Source: Oscillospiraceae bacterium
Lineage (GTDB): Bacteria; Bacillota; Clostridia; Oscillospirales; UBA929
Assembly (NCBI GenBank): GCA_031265355.1
Contig: JAISCT010000075.1
Coordinates: forward strand, 1 to 41,740
Direction: 5' to 3'
DNA: 41,740 nt
The stretch's first letter is position 1, and every line of letters starts with the position of its first letter. The notes under the pieces are model-generated. The model was not told the origin of the DNA. It did not search any database and worked only from the letters and a program-made list of their open reading frames with translations. Below are positions 8,953 through 16,249 of this stretch, in pieces. Made by a program: the position numbers and the translations under genes.

Positions 8953-10575
8953 TCATCCCTCCCCCGGTCTGTCAGGCGGCGGTGCCTCGGACAATGGCGT
9001 ATCCTCCAAAGCGCCCCCGGCGGTGCGATACTCGGCAGGCGTACAACCAACCATCACTTTGAAACGCTGGCTGAAATACCGGGCATTCTCCATCCCGACT
9101 CGCTCGGCGATCTCATAGATCCGCAGCGGACGGCCGGACGTCCGCAGGAGACGTTTGGCCTCCTCCATACGGATCCGCGTGAGCGTCTCGATGAGACTCT
9201 CGCCCGAGAGTTTTTTGTAGACATGGCTGATGTACGCAGGGGACATGCGCAGGTAGTCGGCGATGTCTTGCAACGAGACGGCGTTTTGGTAGTTTTCGTG
9301 GAAATACCGCAGGACGCGCCCTCTGAGCTCGCCGCCGTCCACCCGCTTTCCCATTGAGAGGCGGAGCCGCTCGATGAGGAAATCACACCGCTGCCGCAGC
9401 GTGTCGCAACGCAGGATGTCGAGGCTGCGCATGCCGCTCTCCGGGCCGGCCGCGCCGCTTCTGTCCACGATGTCTTTCACAACGGCAAAGAGTTCTAGGC
9501 AGGCGTTGTCGGCCGCTTCCCGGTCGAACAATCCCTGGATATCGCGCATGACGATCTCCTCGATGATCCGGGTCACTTCGGCTTCGTCGCAGGCCTCGCA
9601 GGCGCGGGAGAGTCGCAGGGACGTTTTTGTGACGCTGAGGAAAAACCGCCGGCGCTCGCGCAGATCGGCCTCGCACACCGCGCGCCGCCCGCTGAAAAAC
9701 AGCCGATTCGCGAGCAGTACGCGCGCCGCTCGGTAACAGTCGCAGAGCCGTTCGCAGCTGTCCACACGAGCGCGCGCCTCGAAGATCCGGTACCCGGAGA
9801 GACGGGTCAGTTCCGCCGAGAACTCGGCGACAAAGGCGCCGGCCCGGGCGGTGAGTTCGTCCTCCCTATCTCCAAAGAGCGCGCAGAGGAACTCGTTTTC
9901 CCCCACATGCCCCGTCACGCAGGCAGTGCGCTTCCGGGCATTCTCCTCGGCCAGATAACGCACGGTTCGCATCAGCACATCGCGCTCGGTCTGATCTGCG
10001 TCCCCGCTCGCGAAACGCATCCGGTAGCTGTCCAGCGAGAACAGAAGCAGCTGCTGTTTCGCGTAGCCGGAAAGCCACAGGTTCGACAGCGCGGTCTGCA
10101 ATGCGGCGCCGTCCGGTTCGCATCCGCGCGCGATCTCAAAAACAAGCTGTGTCTCAAGCGCCCGCCGGTCGTGCAGCGTCCGACCCGCGCGGCCCTGCTC
10201 GATCTCCTTCTTCACCCGCGTCAAGATGTCGATGAGACACTCCGCCTCCATGATCTCGGATTTCAGCACATAGTCGAAGATGCCAAGCCGGGAGGCGTCT
10301 CGCAGTTTGTAGAAGTCCTCGTACAGGCTGAGGACGATGATCTTTGCGGCCTGGCCCCGGTCCCGGAGGCGGCGCACAAAGGTGAGTCCGTCCATCACAG
10401 GCATCCGGACGTCGGTGATGATGAGCTGCGGCCGGATCTCCTCCGCCATGTCGAGCGCGATCTGTCCGTTCGCAGCCTGCCCAACAATCGTGAATCCCAA
10501 TTTTTCCCAATCGATCATGGACGTCAGTCCCAGCCTAACGTAGACCTCGTCGTCCACAATCATCGTACTGATCAT
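8953..10575 (-). CDS. YesN-family response regulator (REC + AraC-type HTH)
   Basis: 540 residues from the ATG at 10575, chosen because GAGGAGGAGAGG precedes it; an in-frame start further upstream at 10608 adds 11 residues but has no such site. The receiver domain covers about 1-125, with acidic Asp8/Asp9 and phospho-acceptor Asp55 in ITDVRMP. A long middle region of about 300 residues, typical of YesN proteins, follows. The last 100 residues form an AraC-type double helix-turn-helix (segments around YLRMSPAYISHVYKK and GMENARYFSQRFK). It is the first gene of the regulator-kinase pair and a likely activator of the downstream giant hydrolase gene (inference from position). Confidence 0.92.
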   Translation of the reverse strand: MISTMIVDDEVYVRLGLTSMIDWEKLGFTIVGQAANGQIALDMAEEIRPQLIITDVRMPVMDGLTFVRRLRDRGQAAKIIVLSLYEDFYKLRDASRLGIFDYVLKSEIMEAECLIDILTRVKKEIEQGRAGRTLHDRRALETQLVFEIARGCEPDGAALQTALSNLWLSGYAKQQLLLFSLDSYRMRFASGDADQTERDVLMRTVRYLAEENARKRTACVTGHVGENEFLCALFGDREDELTARAGAFVAEFSAELTRLSGYRIFEARARVDSCERLCDCYRAARVLLANRLFFSGRRAVCEADLRERRRFFLSVTKTSLRLSRACEACDEAEVTRIIEEIVMRDIQGLFDREAADNACLELFAVVKDIVDRSGAAGPESGMRSLDILRCDTLRQRCDFLIERLRLSMGKRVDGGELRGRVLRYFHENYQNAVSLQDIADYLRMSPAYISHVYKKLSGESLIETLTRIRMEEAKRLLRTSGRPLRIYEIAERVGMENARYFSQRFKVMVGCTPAEYRTAGGALEDTPLSEAPPPDRPGEG

Positions 10576-10606
10576 TGCACCTCTCCTCCTCAATGGTCCG
10601 CGCGCC

Positions 10607-10622
10607 AAAAGGTATACGTTTT
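10607..10622. promoter_or_regulatory. GGTATAC palindrome, regulator-proximal operator candidate
   Basis: AAAAGGTATACGTTTT, a near-perfect 16-base palindrome 32 bases before the start codon of the response regulator gene. It shares its core with the perfect palindrome at 10774-10791. Two such sites in the same leader suggest binding by a dimeric or looping regulator. Confidence 0.5.
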
Positions 10623-10773
10623 AAAAAGCCCCTCTCATCTGCCATTTTCTCCTCGACGCGGCACGCCAATCATCCAATTTTCACAAAACACAATGCCACC
10701 AGGCGGATTCTTTGTTGCCTTTTCTGTCAATTTATGATACAATGAAAACAATATCACAACACATACCGATGCC

Positions 10774-10791
10774 AAAAAGGTATACCTTTTT
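10774..10791. promoter_or_regulatory. GGTATAC palindrome, distal operator candidate
   Basis: AAAAAGGTATACCTTTTT is a perfect 18-base palindrome, 167 bases from the similar site at 10607-10622. It lies close to the AT-rich promoter-like block. The regulator that reads it is unknown. Confidence 0.5.
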
Positions 10792-10808
10792 AGGATCCAC
10801 TGTCTACG

Positions 10809-10897
10809 GTTCAGATGTCAGAAGTGCGTCTGACGATGGCCGTGCGGAATAAATCGCCGGACAGCGGCGGGCGAGGCTTTTGACACCCGAATCATCA
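10809..10897. repeat. Degenerate copy of the GATTYRGGTGTCA inverted-repeat element
   Basis: The ends of this segment (TTCAGATGTCAGAAGTGCG on the left, GCTTTTGACACCCGAATC on the right) match the two halves of the element at 38226-38268 read on the opposite strand. Here about 50 additional bases separate the halves. It looks like a diverged copy interrupted in its loop. Confidence 0.5.
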
Positions 10898-11001
10898 TAT
10901 GACATATATTTGTTGAAGTCAAGAGAACTTTCTGCATTTTTTGTAAATAACGCCCATGTCTGAGTGCTACATTTGACAAGTTTCTATCTTTCAAGACACA
11001 T

Positions 11002-11044
11002 AAAAGCCACACACGGACTAAAATTGACCCGTGTGCGGCTTTTT
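11002..11044 (-). terminator. Rho-independent terminator of the YcaC-type gene
   Basis: Inverted repeat with 15-base arms (AAAAGCCACACACGG at 11002-11016 and CCGTGTGCGGCTTTT at 11029-11043, one mismatch) and a 12-base loop. It ends in a T-run on either strand, 20 bases after the hydrolase stop codon at 11064. Confidence 0.85.
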
Positions 11045-11063
11045 GAGATGACTTCCCGCCTTT

Positions 11064-11711
11064 TTAGTGTTTGGGGATCATTGCCTCCGCGTATTCGACG
11101 CCCAGACCGTACGCGCCGCCAAGTTCGCGGATTAGGCCCATCACGGCGTTGTACGTGTCCTTGTTGTTCCAATCGCGCTGGAACTCAAGCAGTACCTGCT
11201 GCCAGGTCACGGGGACAACGCCGGCCTGGACCATCCGCCACATGGCCGTGTGGTGAGCCTCCCGCGAGGCTCCGCCGCACGCGTCGGCGGCCACAAAGAC
11301 CCGGTAGCCGTCCCGCGCCATGCTGAGCGCGGGGAAGGCGACGCAGATCTCCGTCCAAAGACCCGCGAGGACAATGTGCTTTCGGCCTGTCTCCTCCACG
11401 GCCCTGCGCAAATTTGCATCCTCCCAGGCGTTGAGGGTGGTTCTGTCCACGGGCACGGTGCGGGGGTACACGGCTTGCAGCCGTGCGTACAGGGGGCCGG
11501 AAAACGTCTGCGCGGTCACCGTGGTGAGCAGGCAGGGCACCTTGAAGATCTGTGCGGCCTTTGCAAGGCCGACGACGTGGTCTGCGATGGCGGCGCGAAA
11601 CGCGCCCTCCACCCCAAAATACATCTGCGGCTGGTGGTCGATCAGCACCACAGTCGTCTGGGCGGGGTCCAAAAGACAATCCGGATAGTTTCTCAACGGC
11701 GACACCTCCAT
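11064..11711 (-). CDS. YcaC-type isochorismatase-family cysteine hydrolase
   Basis: 215 residues from the ATG at 11709-11711. The sequence follows E. coli YcaC closely in layout: VVLIDHQ with Asp25, a segment with Arg90 before NAWED, and TEICVAFPALS with the nucleophile candidate Cys123, then a Trp/Arg-rich C-terminus (EFQRDWNN). Family members hydrolyse small amides or related compounds; the substrate of YcaC itself is not firmly known, so none is given here. In-frame starts further upstream (11738, GTG 11789) are possible; none has a strong ribosome binding site. It follows purN at a distance but is probably a separate unit, with its own terminator at 11002-11044. Confidence 0.85.
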   Translation of the reverse strand: MEVSPLRNYPDCLLDPAQTTVVLIDHQPQMYFGVEGAFRAAIADHVVGLAKAAQIFKVPCLLTTVTAQTFSGPLYARLQAVYPRTVPVDRTTLNAWEDANLRRAVEETGRKHIVLAGLWTEICVAFPALSMARDGYRVFVAADACGGASREAHHTAMWRMVQAGVVPVTWQQVLLEFQRDWNNKDTYNAVMGLIRELGGAYGLGVEYAEAMIPKH

Positions 11712-11837
11712 ATAGTGGGTGTCCCTAGCATGAACCATCTCCCCGTCATTTATGCGCCCATGCACCTCTGTAACCCCATACCCTGGCACCCCACACCCGC
11801 CTTCATCCGCTCACATACCCTTCGCACTCATTGTCAA

Positions 11838-11868
11838 CTGTTATCTGTCAACTGTCAACAGCTTCCAT
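11838..11868. repeat. CTGTTATCTGT-type short repeats over the purN stop codon
   Basis: CTGTTATCTGT at 11838-11848 is followed by two CAACTGT(C/T)-type units. On the coding strand the TGA of purN lies inside the cluster. The same 11-mer, in both orientations, fills the end of the EndoA gene at 29196-29290. Confidence 0.55.
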
Positions 11869-12489
11869 CACCCTTCGGCCGTCCACGTGCAGCCGCCCCT
11901 CGCAAAAGAGACGCACGGCCTCGGGCAGCAGGATCCACTCGGCCTGTTCCATCACGCGGCGCTGGAGACTCTCCGGCGTGTCGTCCGATTCGACGGCTAC
12001 GGCCTTTTGCAGAATGATCGGGCCGCCGTCGGTCTCCTCACTGACAAAATGCACCGTGGCGCCGGTGACTTTCACACCGTACGCGAGCACCGCCCGGTGT
12101 ACGCGCAGGCCGTAGCAGCCGTCTCCGCAAAAGGCCGGGATCAACGCCGGATGCACGTTGATCACGCGGCCCGGGTATGCAAGACAAAAGGCCGGCGACA
12201 GCACATACAAAAAACCGGCCAGCACGATGAGGTGGATGTCGCGCACGCGCAGCTCCTCCAACACGGCCTGCGTGAAGGCCGCGCGGGTCTCGTACGCCTC
12301 CCGCGCCACCACCCGCGCCGGGACGCCCGCTTGGGCCGCCCGCGTGAGCGCATAGGCATTTGGATGCGATGAGATCACCAGCGACAGCCGGCCGCCGCCC
12401 AGTCGGCCGGCTGCCTCGGCGTCGATCAGCGCCTGCAAGTTCGACCCGCCGCCCGACACCAGTACGGCGATGTTTTTCTCCTCCGACAC
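11848..12489 (-). CDS. purN: Phosphoribosylglycinamide formyltransferase (GAR transformylase)
   Basis: 213 residues, the usual length. Transfers a formyl group from 10-formyl-tetrahydrofolate to GAR in step 3 of purine synthesis. Seen: N-terminal LVSGGGSNLQAL (phosphate-binding loop), INVHPALIPAF carrying the catalytic Asn and His, and HFVSEETDGGPII with the catalytic Asp. It is the last gene of the purE-C-M-N block, 57 bases after purM. The stop codon sits within short repeats shared with another gene end in this window. Confidence 0.97.
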   Translation of the reverse strand: MSEEKNIAVLVSGGGSNLQALIDAEAAGRLGGGRLSLVISSHPNAYALTRAAQAGVPARVVAREAYETRAAFTQAVLEELRVRDIHLIVLAGFLYVLSPAFCLAYPGRVINVHPALIPAFCGDGCYGLRVHRAVLAYGVKVTGATVHFVSEETDGGPIILQKAVAVESDDTPESLQRRVMEQAEWILLPEAVRLFCEGRLHVDGRRVMEAVDS

Positions 12490-12546
12490 AGCTCCTCTCC
12501 TCCTTGCTATCTTCAGACAACCTCCGAAAACTCCGTGCGGGCCTGT

Positions 12547-13572
12547 TCACCAGATCGTGACTCCGCCTTCACCGCGGCGTACGACGCCGATCATATAGGG
12601 ATGTTCCCCCGCCTCGACAAGGCTGGTCACCGCCTCGCCGGCGTCTTTCTTATCCACCGCGATGACAAGTCCGACGCCCATGTTAAACGTGCCGTACATG
12701 TCGCGCGGGGGGATACACCCCTCCCGCTTGATGATGTCGAAGATCGGGTGCTCCGGGAAGCTGTGGGGTTCGATGGCGGCACAGAGCCCCTGTGGCAGCA
12801 TGCGCGGCACATTTTCGATGAACCCGCCGCCCGTGATGTGGGCGACGCCTTTGACCTTCACTTTTTTCATCAGACGCAGCAGCGGGCGCACATAGATCCG
12901 CGTGGGCTTTAGCAGTTCCTCCCCCAGCGTGCAACCAAGTTCGTTGTAGTGGCGATTCAACGCGCCCTCTCCCTCGCCCAGTACGCGCCGCACGAGCGAA
13001 AAACCGTTGGCATGCATCCCGGACGAGGACAGTCCAATCAGCAGGTCGCCCTCGATGATGCGCCGACCGTCGATCCGCTGCTCGTAGTCAACGAGCCCTA
13101 CACAAAAGCCGGCGAGATCGTACTCGTCCTGGGCATAAAAACCAGGCATCTCGGCGGTCTCCCCGCCAACCAGTGCGCAGCCCGCCTCCCGGCAGCCCAC
13201 CGCCATGCCGGACACGATAGCGGCGATCTTTTCGGGGGTGTTTTTCCCACAGGCGATGTAGTCGAGAAAGAAAAGCGGCGCGGCGCCCGAGCAGACCACG
13301 TCGTTGACACACATGGCCACACAGTCTATGCCCACCGTGTCGTGTTTGTCAAGTACGAAGGCAATCTTGAGCTTCGTGCCTACACCGTCTGTGCCGGAGA
13401 CCAGCACCGGCCGGCGCAGACCCGCCAGATCCGGCTCAAATAGGCCACCGAAACCGCCGATGACACTCAACACGCCTTTTGTATGCGTCGATTCCACGTG
13501 TTTCTTCATCAGCGCCACGGCTTTGTATCCGGCCTCCACGTCCACGCCGGCCTGCGCGTATGCCTTACTCAT
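12547..13572 (-). CDS. purM: Phosphoribosylformylglycinamidine cyclo-ligase (AIR synthetase)
   Basis: 341 residues from the ATG at 13572, chosen because AGGAGG lies just upstream; an ATG at 13587 overlaps that site. Converts FGAM to AIR using ATP. Recognised by [47 protein letters not shown] and [16 protein letters not shown]. Third gene of the purine block. The 158-base gap to purC contains a repeat element instead of the purF gene often found between them in related operons. Confidence 0.97.
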   Translation of the reverse strand: MSKAYAQAGVDVEAGYKAVALMKKHVESTHTKGVLSVIGGFGGLFEPDLAGLRRPVLVSGTDGVGTKLKIAFVLDKHDTVGIDCVAMCVNDVVCSGAAPLFFLDYIACGKNTPEKIAAIVSGMAVGCREAGCALVGGETAEMPGFYAQDEYDLAGFCVGLVDYEQRIDGRRIIEGDLLIGLSSSGMHANGFSLVRRVLGEGEGALNRHYNELGCTLGEELLKPTRIYVRPLLRLMKKVKVKGVAHITGGGFIENVPRMLPQGLCAAIEPHSFPEHPIFDIIKREGCIPPRDMYGTFNMGVGLVIAVDKKDAGEAVTSLVEAGEHPYMIGVVRRGEGGVTIW

Positions 13573-13589
13573 CCCAGACCTCCTCATAT

Positions 13590-13661
13590 AGTACCTTGTT
13601 GCCGCGAAGCGGCAACAAAAACAAGAATTTGGGTTGTGGGTTGCAGGTGCAATCCACGTTA
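13590..13661 (-). repeat. Double-hairpin interspersed repeat, copy 1
   Basis: Reverse-oriented copy of the element at 25926-25998 and 34565-34640. It contains a hairpin TTGCCGC-GAA-GCGGCAA and a second near-palindrome centred on TTGCAGGTGCAA, separated by a CAAGAATTTGGGTTGTGG-type spacer. It lies inside the purine operon between purC and purM, just upstream of the purM ribosome binding site. Confidence 0.9.
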
Positions 13662-13730
13662 GAATGATATAGGATCTCGAGAAAAATCACGCTTTTGGAC
13701 GGAAATTTGCCATGCCCCAGAAGAGAACCG

Positions 13731-14441
13731 CTAGGCCCCCAACAGGCGGCGCAGGATCTCCCGGTAGGCGTTCTGTTCGCCGCCCAGGTCGCGGCGGAAG
13801 CGGTCCTTGTCCAACTTTTCGCCGGTGTCTGTATCCCAGAAACGGCAGGTGTCCGGGGAGATCTCGTCGGCCAGTACCAGCGCGCCGTCCGGCGTCCGGC
13901 CGAACTCCAGCTTGAAATCAATGAGACGGATCCCCAAGTCCTGCAGGTAGGCGCTCAACACCTCGTTGACTTTGCCCGCATACGCGTCGATCCGCCGCAG
14001 CTCCTCGCGGGTGGCAAGCCCGAGCGCCAGCGCGTGGTATTCGTTGATCATCGGGTCGCCCAGGTCGTCGTCCTTATAGGAGTATTCGAGCACCGCGACA
14101 GGCAGCGGCGTGCCCTCGACAATCCCCAACCGCTTGGACAGCGAACCGGCGGCGATATTGCGGACGATCACCTCGATCTTCACGATCTCCACACGGCGCA
14201 CCAATGTCTCCCTGTCCGAGATCTGGCGGACGAAATGGGTGGGCACGCCGTGGGTCTCCAGCAGCTGCATCAGATGGTTCGTCACCCGGTTGTTGATGAC
14301 CCCCTTGCCCTCGATGGTGCCCCTCTTCAGGCCGTTGAATGCGGTGGCGTCGTCCTTGTAGTCGACAATGACGAGCGTCGGGTCGTCGGTGGCAAAGACC
14401 TTCTTGGCCTTGCCCTCATAGAGCAGCGCGCCTTTTTGCAT
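13731..14441 (-). CDS. purC: SAICAR synthetase
   Basis: 236 residues, typical. Joins aspartate to CAIR with ATP in purine synthesis. Diagnostic segments: [11 protein letters not shown] at the N-terminus (nucleotide-binding), [18 protein letters not shown] segment, [14 protein letters not shown], and [11 protein letters not shown] near residue 175. It starts three bases after the purE stop and is surely co-transcribed with purE. Confidence 0.97.
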   Translation of the reverse strand: MQKGALLYEGKAKKVFATDDPTLVIVDYKDDATAFNGLKRGTIEGKGVINNRVTNHLMQLLETHGVPTHFVRQISDRETLVRRVEIVKIEVIVRNIAAGSLSKRLGIVEGTPLPVAVLEYSYKDDDLGDPMINEYHALALGLATREELRRIDAYAGKVNEVLSAYLQDLGIRLIDFKLEFGRTPDGALVLADEISPDTCRFWDTDTGEKLDKDRFRRDLGGEQNAYREILRRLLGA

Positions 14442-14444
14442 GGA

Positions 14445-14960
14445 TCACAACTCCTTTTTGCAAGATTCGGACATCTCTTCTGCTCGCAGGGCGCGGTCGG
14501 CGGCGCGGACCTCGTCGGCCATCTCCGCCCGGTAGCGCAGCAGAGCGGTGTGCAGCGCCTCGTCAGACACCGCCAGGATCTCCACGGCAAGCAGCGCCGC
14601 GTTCTCCGCTCCGTCGATGGTCACCGTCGCCACCGGAACGCCGCGCGGCATCTGTACGGTGGAGAGCAGCGCGTCCAGCCCGTCCAGCGTGGAGGACTTG
14701 ACCGGCAGTCCGACGACGGGCAGCGCCGTCACGGCGGCCAGCGCACCGGCCAGATGAGCCGCCTTGCCCGCGGCGGCGATCAGCACGCCGAAGCCCTCCG
14801 CCCGCGCGCACCCCGCAAAGTCGTGCGCCTCCTGTGGGGTACGGTGGGCGGACATCACACGCGCCTCAGCCGGTACGCCGAACCAGGCAAGCACGTCCAG
14901 CGCCCGCTGGACCACCGGCCGATCGCTCTGTGACCCCATGATAACGGCCACCTTTTTCAT
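14445..14960 (-). CDS. purE: N5-carboxyaminoimidazole ribonucleotide mutase
   Basis: 171 residues. Rearranges N5-CAIR to CAIR. Visible: [14 protein letters not shown] (phosphate loop; the commoner form is GSDSD), MSAHRTP with the conserved His, and [12 protein letters not shown] followed by LPVVGLPV. First gene of the purine block. The start at 14960 fits family length; an ATG at 14975 adds five residues. Confidence 0.96.
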   Translation of the reverse strand: MKKVAVIMGSQSDRPVVQRALDVLAWFGVPAEARVMSAHRTPQEAHDFAGCARAEGFGVLIAAAGKAAHLAGALAAVTALPVVGLPVKSSTLDGLDALLSTVQMPRGVPVATVTIDGAENAALLAVEILAVSDEALHTALLRYRAEMADEVRAADRALRAEEMSESCKKEL

Positions 14961-14975
14961 CGGCCGCTTCACCAT

Positions 14976-15057
14976 CCTTTCTAAATTTACATTTTATTCC
15001 AAATTTACATCAAAGGCCGCGACAACGCAGACAGACAGATAGGTAGACAGACAGGCG
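14976..15057. repeat. purE leader with direct repeats and a GACA microsatellite
   Basis: AAATTTACAT occurs twice (14983-14992 and 15001-15010), exactly 18 bases apart. Next to it, 15028-15055 is a degenerate run of GACA/GATA tetranucleotides. The AT-rich direct repeats could be a regulator site or part of the purine promoter; no clear -35/-10 pair was found and no guanine riboswitch is apparent. Confidence 0.45.
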
Positions 15058-15079
15058 CCGGTGTGATTTTTACGACGCT

Positions 15080-16249
15080 CTACAGGCGATCTTCGAAAAT
15101 GCCGTGCCGCCCCAGAATGTCAGTCATCTGTTGCACGCGGGCGTCCCACGAGGCGGCGCGGCCGTAAGCGATCCGCTGCCGCTGCCTCCATGTCCCCCGC
15201 TCCGCCAGCGCTTTCTCGCAGGCGGCGATGAAGGCCTCGGGGCCGTCTGCAATGTAGACTGCGTCGGCGAAATCGCGCACCTGATCCGGCTGCGACGTGG
15301 AGACGATTGGCCGTCCGGTGGCGAGGTATTCATAAAATTTCAGCGGGCTCACATCCTGGGCCAGCGCGCCCGCCTGAAACAGATTCAGGCAGACGTCGAA
15401 GCGGGCGAGATAATGTGGCAGCTCCTTGTGCGGCTTCAGCCCCACGAGGTGGATGTTCGGCTGCGCCTGCAGCGGCGCGACGTCTACCCCGGGCAGTGGC
15501 GCGCCAACCAGCACAAACGACCAGCCAGGGCGGGCGTGCGCCACCGCCAGCAGCAGCGCGCAGTCGACGCAGGGCTGGATCATCCCCACAAACCCAAAGA
15601 TCGGATTTTTGATTTGAAACAGCTCGTCCGGAAACGGCAGATCTTGCTCCGACGCTACGCGGTGGAACAACTCGAAGTGGACGCCGTTGGGGATAAGATA
15701 GGTGTTTTTGTTGTATACCTTCAGCCGCTCACAGAGCCCCTGCGCCGTCGCGAACACCACGTCGGCCTTGGCCGCAAGATCCGCCTCCATTGCGTCGACG
15801 ACCGCCGGCGTCATGAGTCCTCCGTAGGCCGAATGCCGGTCAACGCAGTCGTACACGAGCGCCCGATGCGGCAGCCGATCCACGACATCGGCCGCCGTCG
15901 GACTGTAACACCACAGCAGCGGGTTCTCGAATCCGTGCGCCTCAAAGACCCGGCGCAAGTAGCGTGCCTGCGCGCGCTGGTTGAGCCGGTTGACCAGGCG
16001 GTACTTGTTGTACATCGGCCAGACGGGCGGCGTCGCGTACACGGTCACGCGGCCGCCGGCGACGGGCTCGCCCTCACCCCGCCAGGCGTGCAGCCGCCCG
16101 GCCGCCGCCGGGTCTTTGAACGGCGCGGCGCGGCTGACGGGCGGCTCAAAGTAGAGCACCCGGTGGCCGGTCAGCCGGCCCATGACCTGTTGTTTGCGGG
16201 TCGGAACAGGGTGCCAGTTGGTCGTGGAGAGACAGACTATTTTTGACAT
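15080..16249 (-). CDS. Glycosyltransferase (GT4-like, TuaH-like)
   Basis: 389 residues from the ATG at 16249, behind GAGGGGAG, overlapping the end of the upstream fusion gene by 13 bases. Two Rossmann-like halves: an N-terminal half with YDCVDRHSAY and VVFATAQGL, and a C-terminal nucleotide-sugar half with NPIFGFVGMI, FVLVGAPL, HLVGLKPHKELPHYLARFDVCLNLF and the acidic SPLKFYEYLATGRPIVST segment. The motifs resemble teichuronic-acid type transferases such as TuaH. Translationally coupled to the GT-CsaB fusion, so it probably builds the same cell-wall polysaccharide. Donor and acceptor sugars cannot be told. Confidence 0.87.
   Translation of the reverse strand: MSKIVCLSTTNWHPVPTRKQQVMGRLTGHRVLYFEPPVSRAAPFKDPAAAGRLHAWRGEGEPVAGGRVTVYATPPVWPMYNKYRLVNRLNQRAQARYLRRVFEAHGFENPLLWCYSPTAADVVDRLPHRALVYDCVDRHSAYGGLMTPAVVDAMEADLAAKADVVFATAQGLCERLKVYNKNTYLIPNGVHFELFHRVASEQDLPFPDELFQIKNPIFGFVGMIQPCVDCALLLAVAHARPGWSFVLVGAPLPGVDVAPLQAQPNIHLVGLKPHKELPHYLARFDVCLNLFQAGALAQDVSPLKFYEYLATGRPIVSTSQPDQVRDFADAVYIADGPEAFIAACEKALAERGTWRQRQRIAYGRAASWDARVQQMTDILGRHGIFEDRL

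Larger units (their letters stand above)
10576..11063. other. Gene-free 488-base stretch upstream of the yesN-like gene
   Basis: No credible gene on either strand; the short open frames here lack ribosome binding sites and family resemblance. The stretch holds two GGTATAC-centred palindromes (10607-10622 and 10774-10791), an AT-rich promoter-like block near 10728-10752 (TATGATACAAT on plus, ATTGTATCATA on minus), a degenerate inverted repeat (10809-10897), and the terminator of the hydrolase gene (11002-11044). The regulator's promoter must lie here. Confidence 0.7.

Noticed and set aside
10818..11012. Small minus-strand open frame of 64 codons
   Set aside because: Lies over the degenerate repeat and part of the terminator, with no binding site and no family match.
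13695..14933. Plus-strand open frame of 412 codons across the purine genes
   Set aside because: Antisense to purC and purE, which have unmistakable motifs.
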